Assembly (NCBI GenBank): GCA_900113425.1
Contig: FOZF01000001.1
Coordinates: forward strand, 228,884-292,883
Direction: 5' to 3'
Origin: Stenotrophomonas maltophilia
Lineage (GTDB): Bacteria > Pseudomonadota > Gammaproteobacteria > Xanthomonadales > Xanthomonadaceae
Length of the DNA: 64,000 nt
Of the stretch, positions 63,843 through 64,000 are shown in pieces; the stretch's first letter is position 1, and each line of letters begins with the position of its first letter. The notes under the pieces were generated by a model. That model made no database searches. It saw nothing but the letters and a program-made list of their open reading frames with translations, and was not told the DNA's origin. The translations under genes and the position numbers were made by a program.

Positions 63843-64000
63843 TCAGAAGCCGGTGTTGAACTCCAGCTGGAACACATCGATCGCCAGCGGCGGGCCCGAG
63901 ACCGCCTTGGCAGCCATCCACTTGCCGCTGATCCAGCTGCGCGCGTCCAACGCATAGGCGCCCCCCACGTAGTAGCCGCGCGCGTTGGTTCCACCCAGAT
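63843..64000 (-). CDS. C-terminus of an outer-membrane porin (5' part beyond the window)
   Basis: The last 52 residues of a protein entering from the right edge: LGGTNARGYYVGGAYALDARSWISGKW, then the closing strand IDVFQLEFNTGF. Alternating aromatic/polar residues and a terminal Phe are the signature of an outer-membrane barrel C-terminus. The GGTNARGYYVGGAY motif is that of the putative porin group common in Xanthomonadaceae. Substrate unknown. Confidence 0.6.
   Translation of the reverse strand, partial: LGGTNARGYYVGGAYALDARSWISGKWMAAKAVSGPPLAIDVFQLEFNTGF

Overview
The window is high-GC, gene-dense DNA that reads as the chromosome of a gammaproteobacterium of the family Xanthomonadaceae, most likely a Stenotrophomonas species. 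The strongest pointers are an L1-type subclass B3 metallo-beta-lactamase gene (31066-31932), GTAG-capped palindromes of the SMAG type known from S. maltophilia, a CopL-type protein, many heavy-metal two-component systems, and an RND pump. I see no rRNA, tRNA, CRISPR array, integrase, transposase or phage gene, so it looks like core plus strain-variable chromosome rather than a mobile island. Both ends cut genes: a secreted acyl-esterase/peptidase-like hydrolase on the left and the C-terminus of an outer-membrane porin on the right.

Layout. 1-5357: mixed metabolic genes (hydrolase, HAD phosphatase, VOC protein with an AraC regulator, a 3-hydroxyisobutyrate-dehydrogenase-like enzyme). 5392-8221: an SPFH protein, a zinc-ribbon membrane protein and a small membrane protein, resembling the Bacillus YdjI/YdjG membrane-stress module. 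8357-8955: a frameshifted AprI/Inh protease-inhibitor gene. 9026-18558: CDF transporter, DNA repair genes (mpg, xthA, ycaQ), and a stress-flavoured set (atypical trehalose-synthase-like GH13 protein, LLM oxidoreductase, sensory-rhodopsin-transducer-family protein, SDR, MscS channel). 18568-24903: an overlapping four-gene operon for an RND efflux pump with its own heavy-metal-type two-component system.

25147-29172 is a magnesium locus: a short leader ORF beginning MDPDP, a 13-bp attenuator-like stem, a 99-residue protein with an MgtE_N-like stretch, the P-type ATPase MgtA, and an MgtC-family protein. 29291-31932 carries a FixL/FixJ-like pair and the L1-like beta-lactamase. 31973-36362: DUF411 and CopL-like metal proteins, a YdeP-type molybdopterin oxidoreductase and fdhD. 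36407-38549: a TetR-regulated MFS efflux operon with a perfect 10-bp inverted-repeat operator. 38616-43505: a zinc-uptake operon of the Vibrio ZrgABCDE type, divergent from a MerC gene over a shared Zur-like palindrome. 43540-47016: copC-copD with a CopR/CopS-type two-component system and a CopR-like box.

46976-54428: LysR/SDR pair, a GH92 mannosidase, a thioredoxin and host-attachment-family pair, and an HWE-kinase two-component system. 54573-61787: a five-gene heme or hemoprotein acquisition locus, sigma factor FecI, anti-sigma FecR, a TonB-dependent receptor with a signalling domain, a hemophilin-like secreted protein and its Slam translocator. 61896-64000: LysR/OsmC divergent pair, a solitary Phd-like protein and the porin fragment. 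The overall theme is metal and envelope homeostasis: Mg, Zn, Cu and heme systems each with recognisable local control elements.
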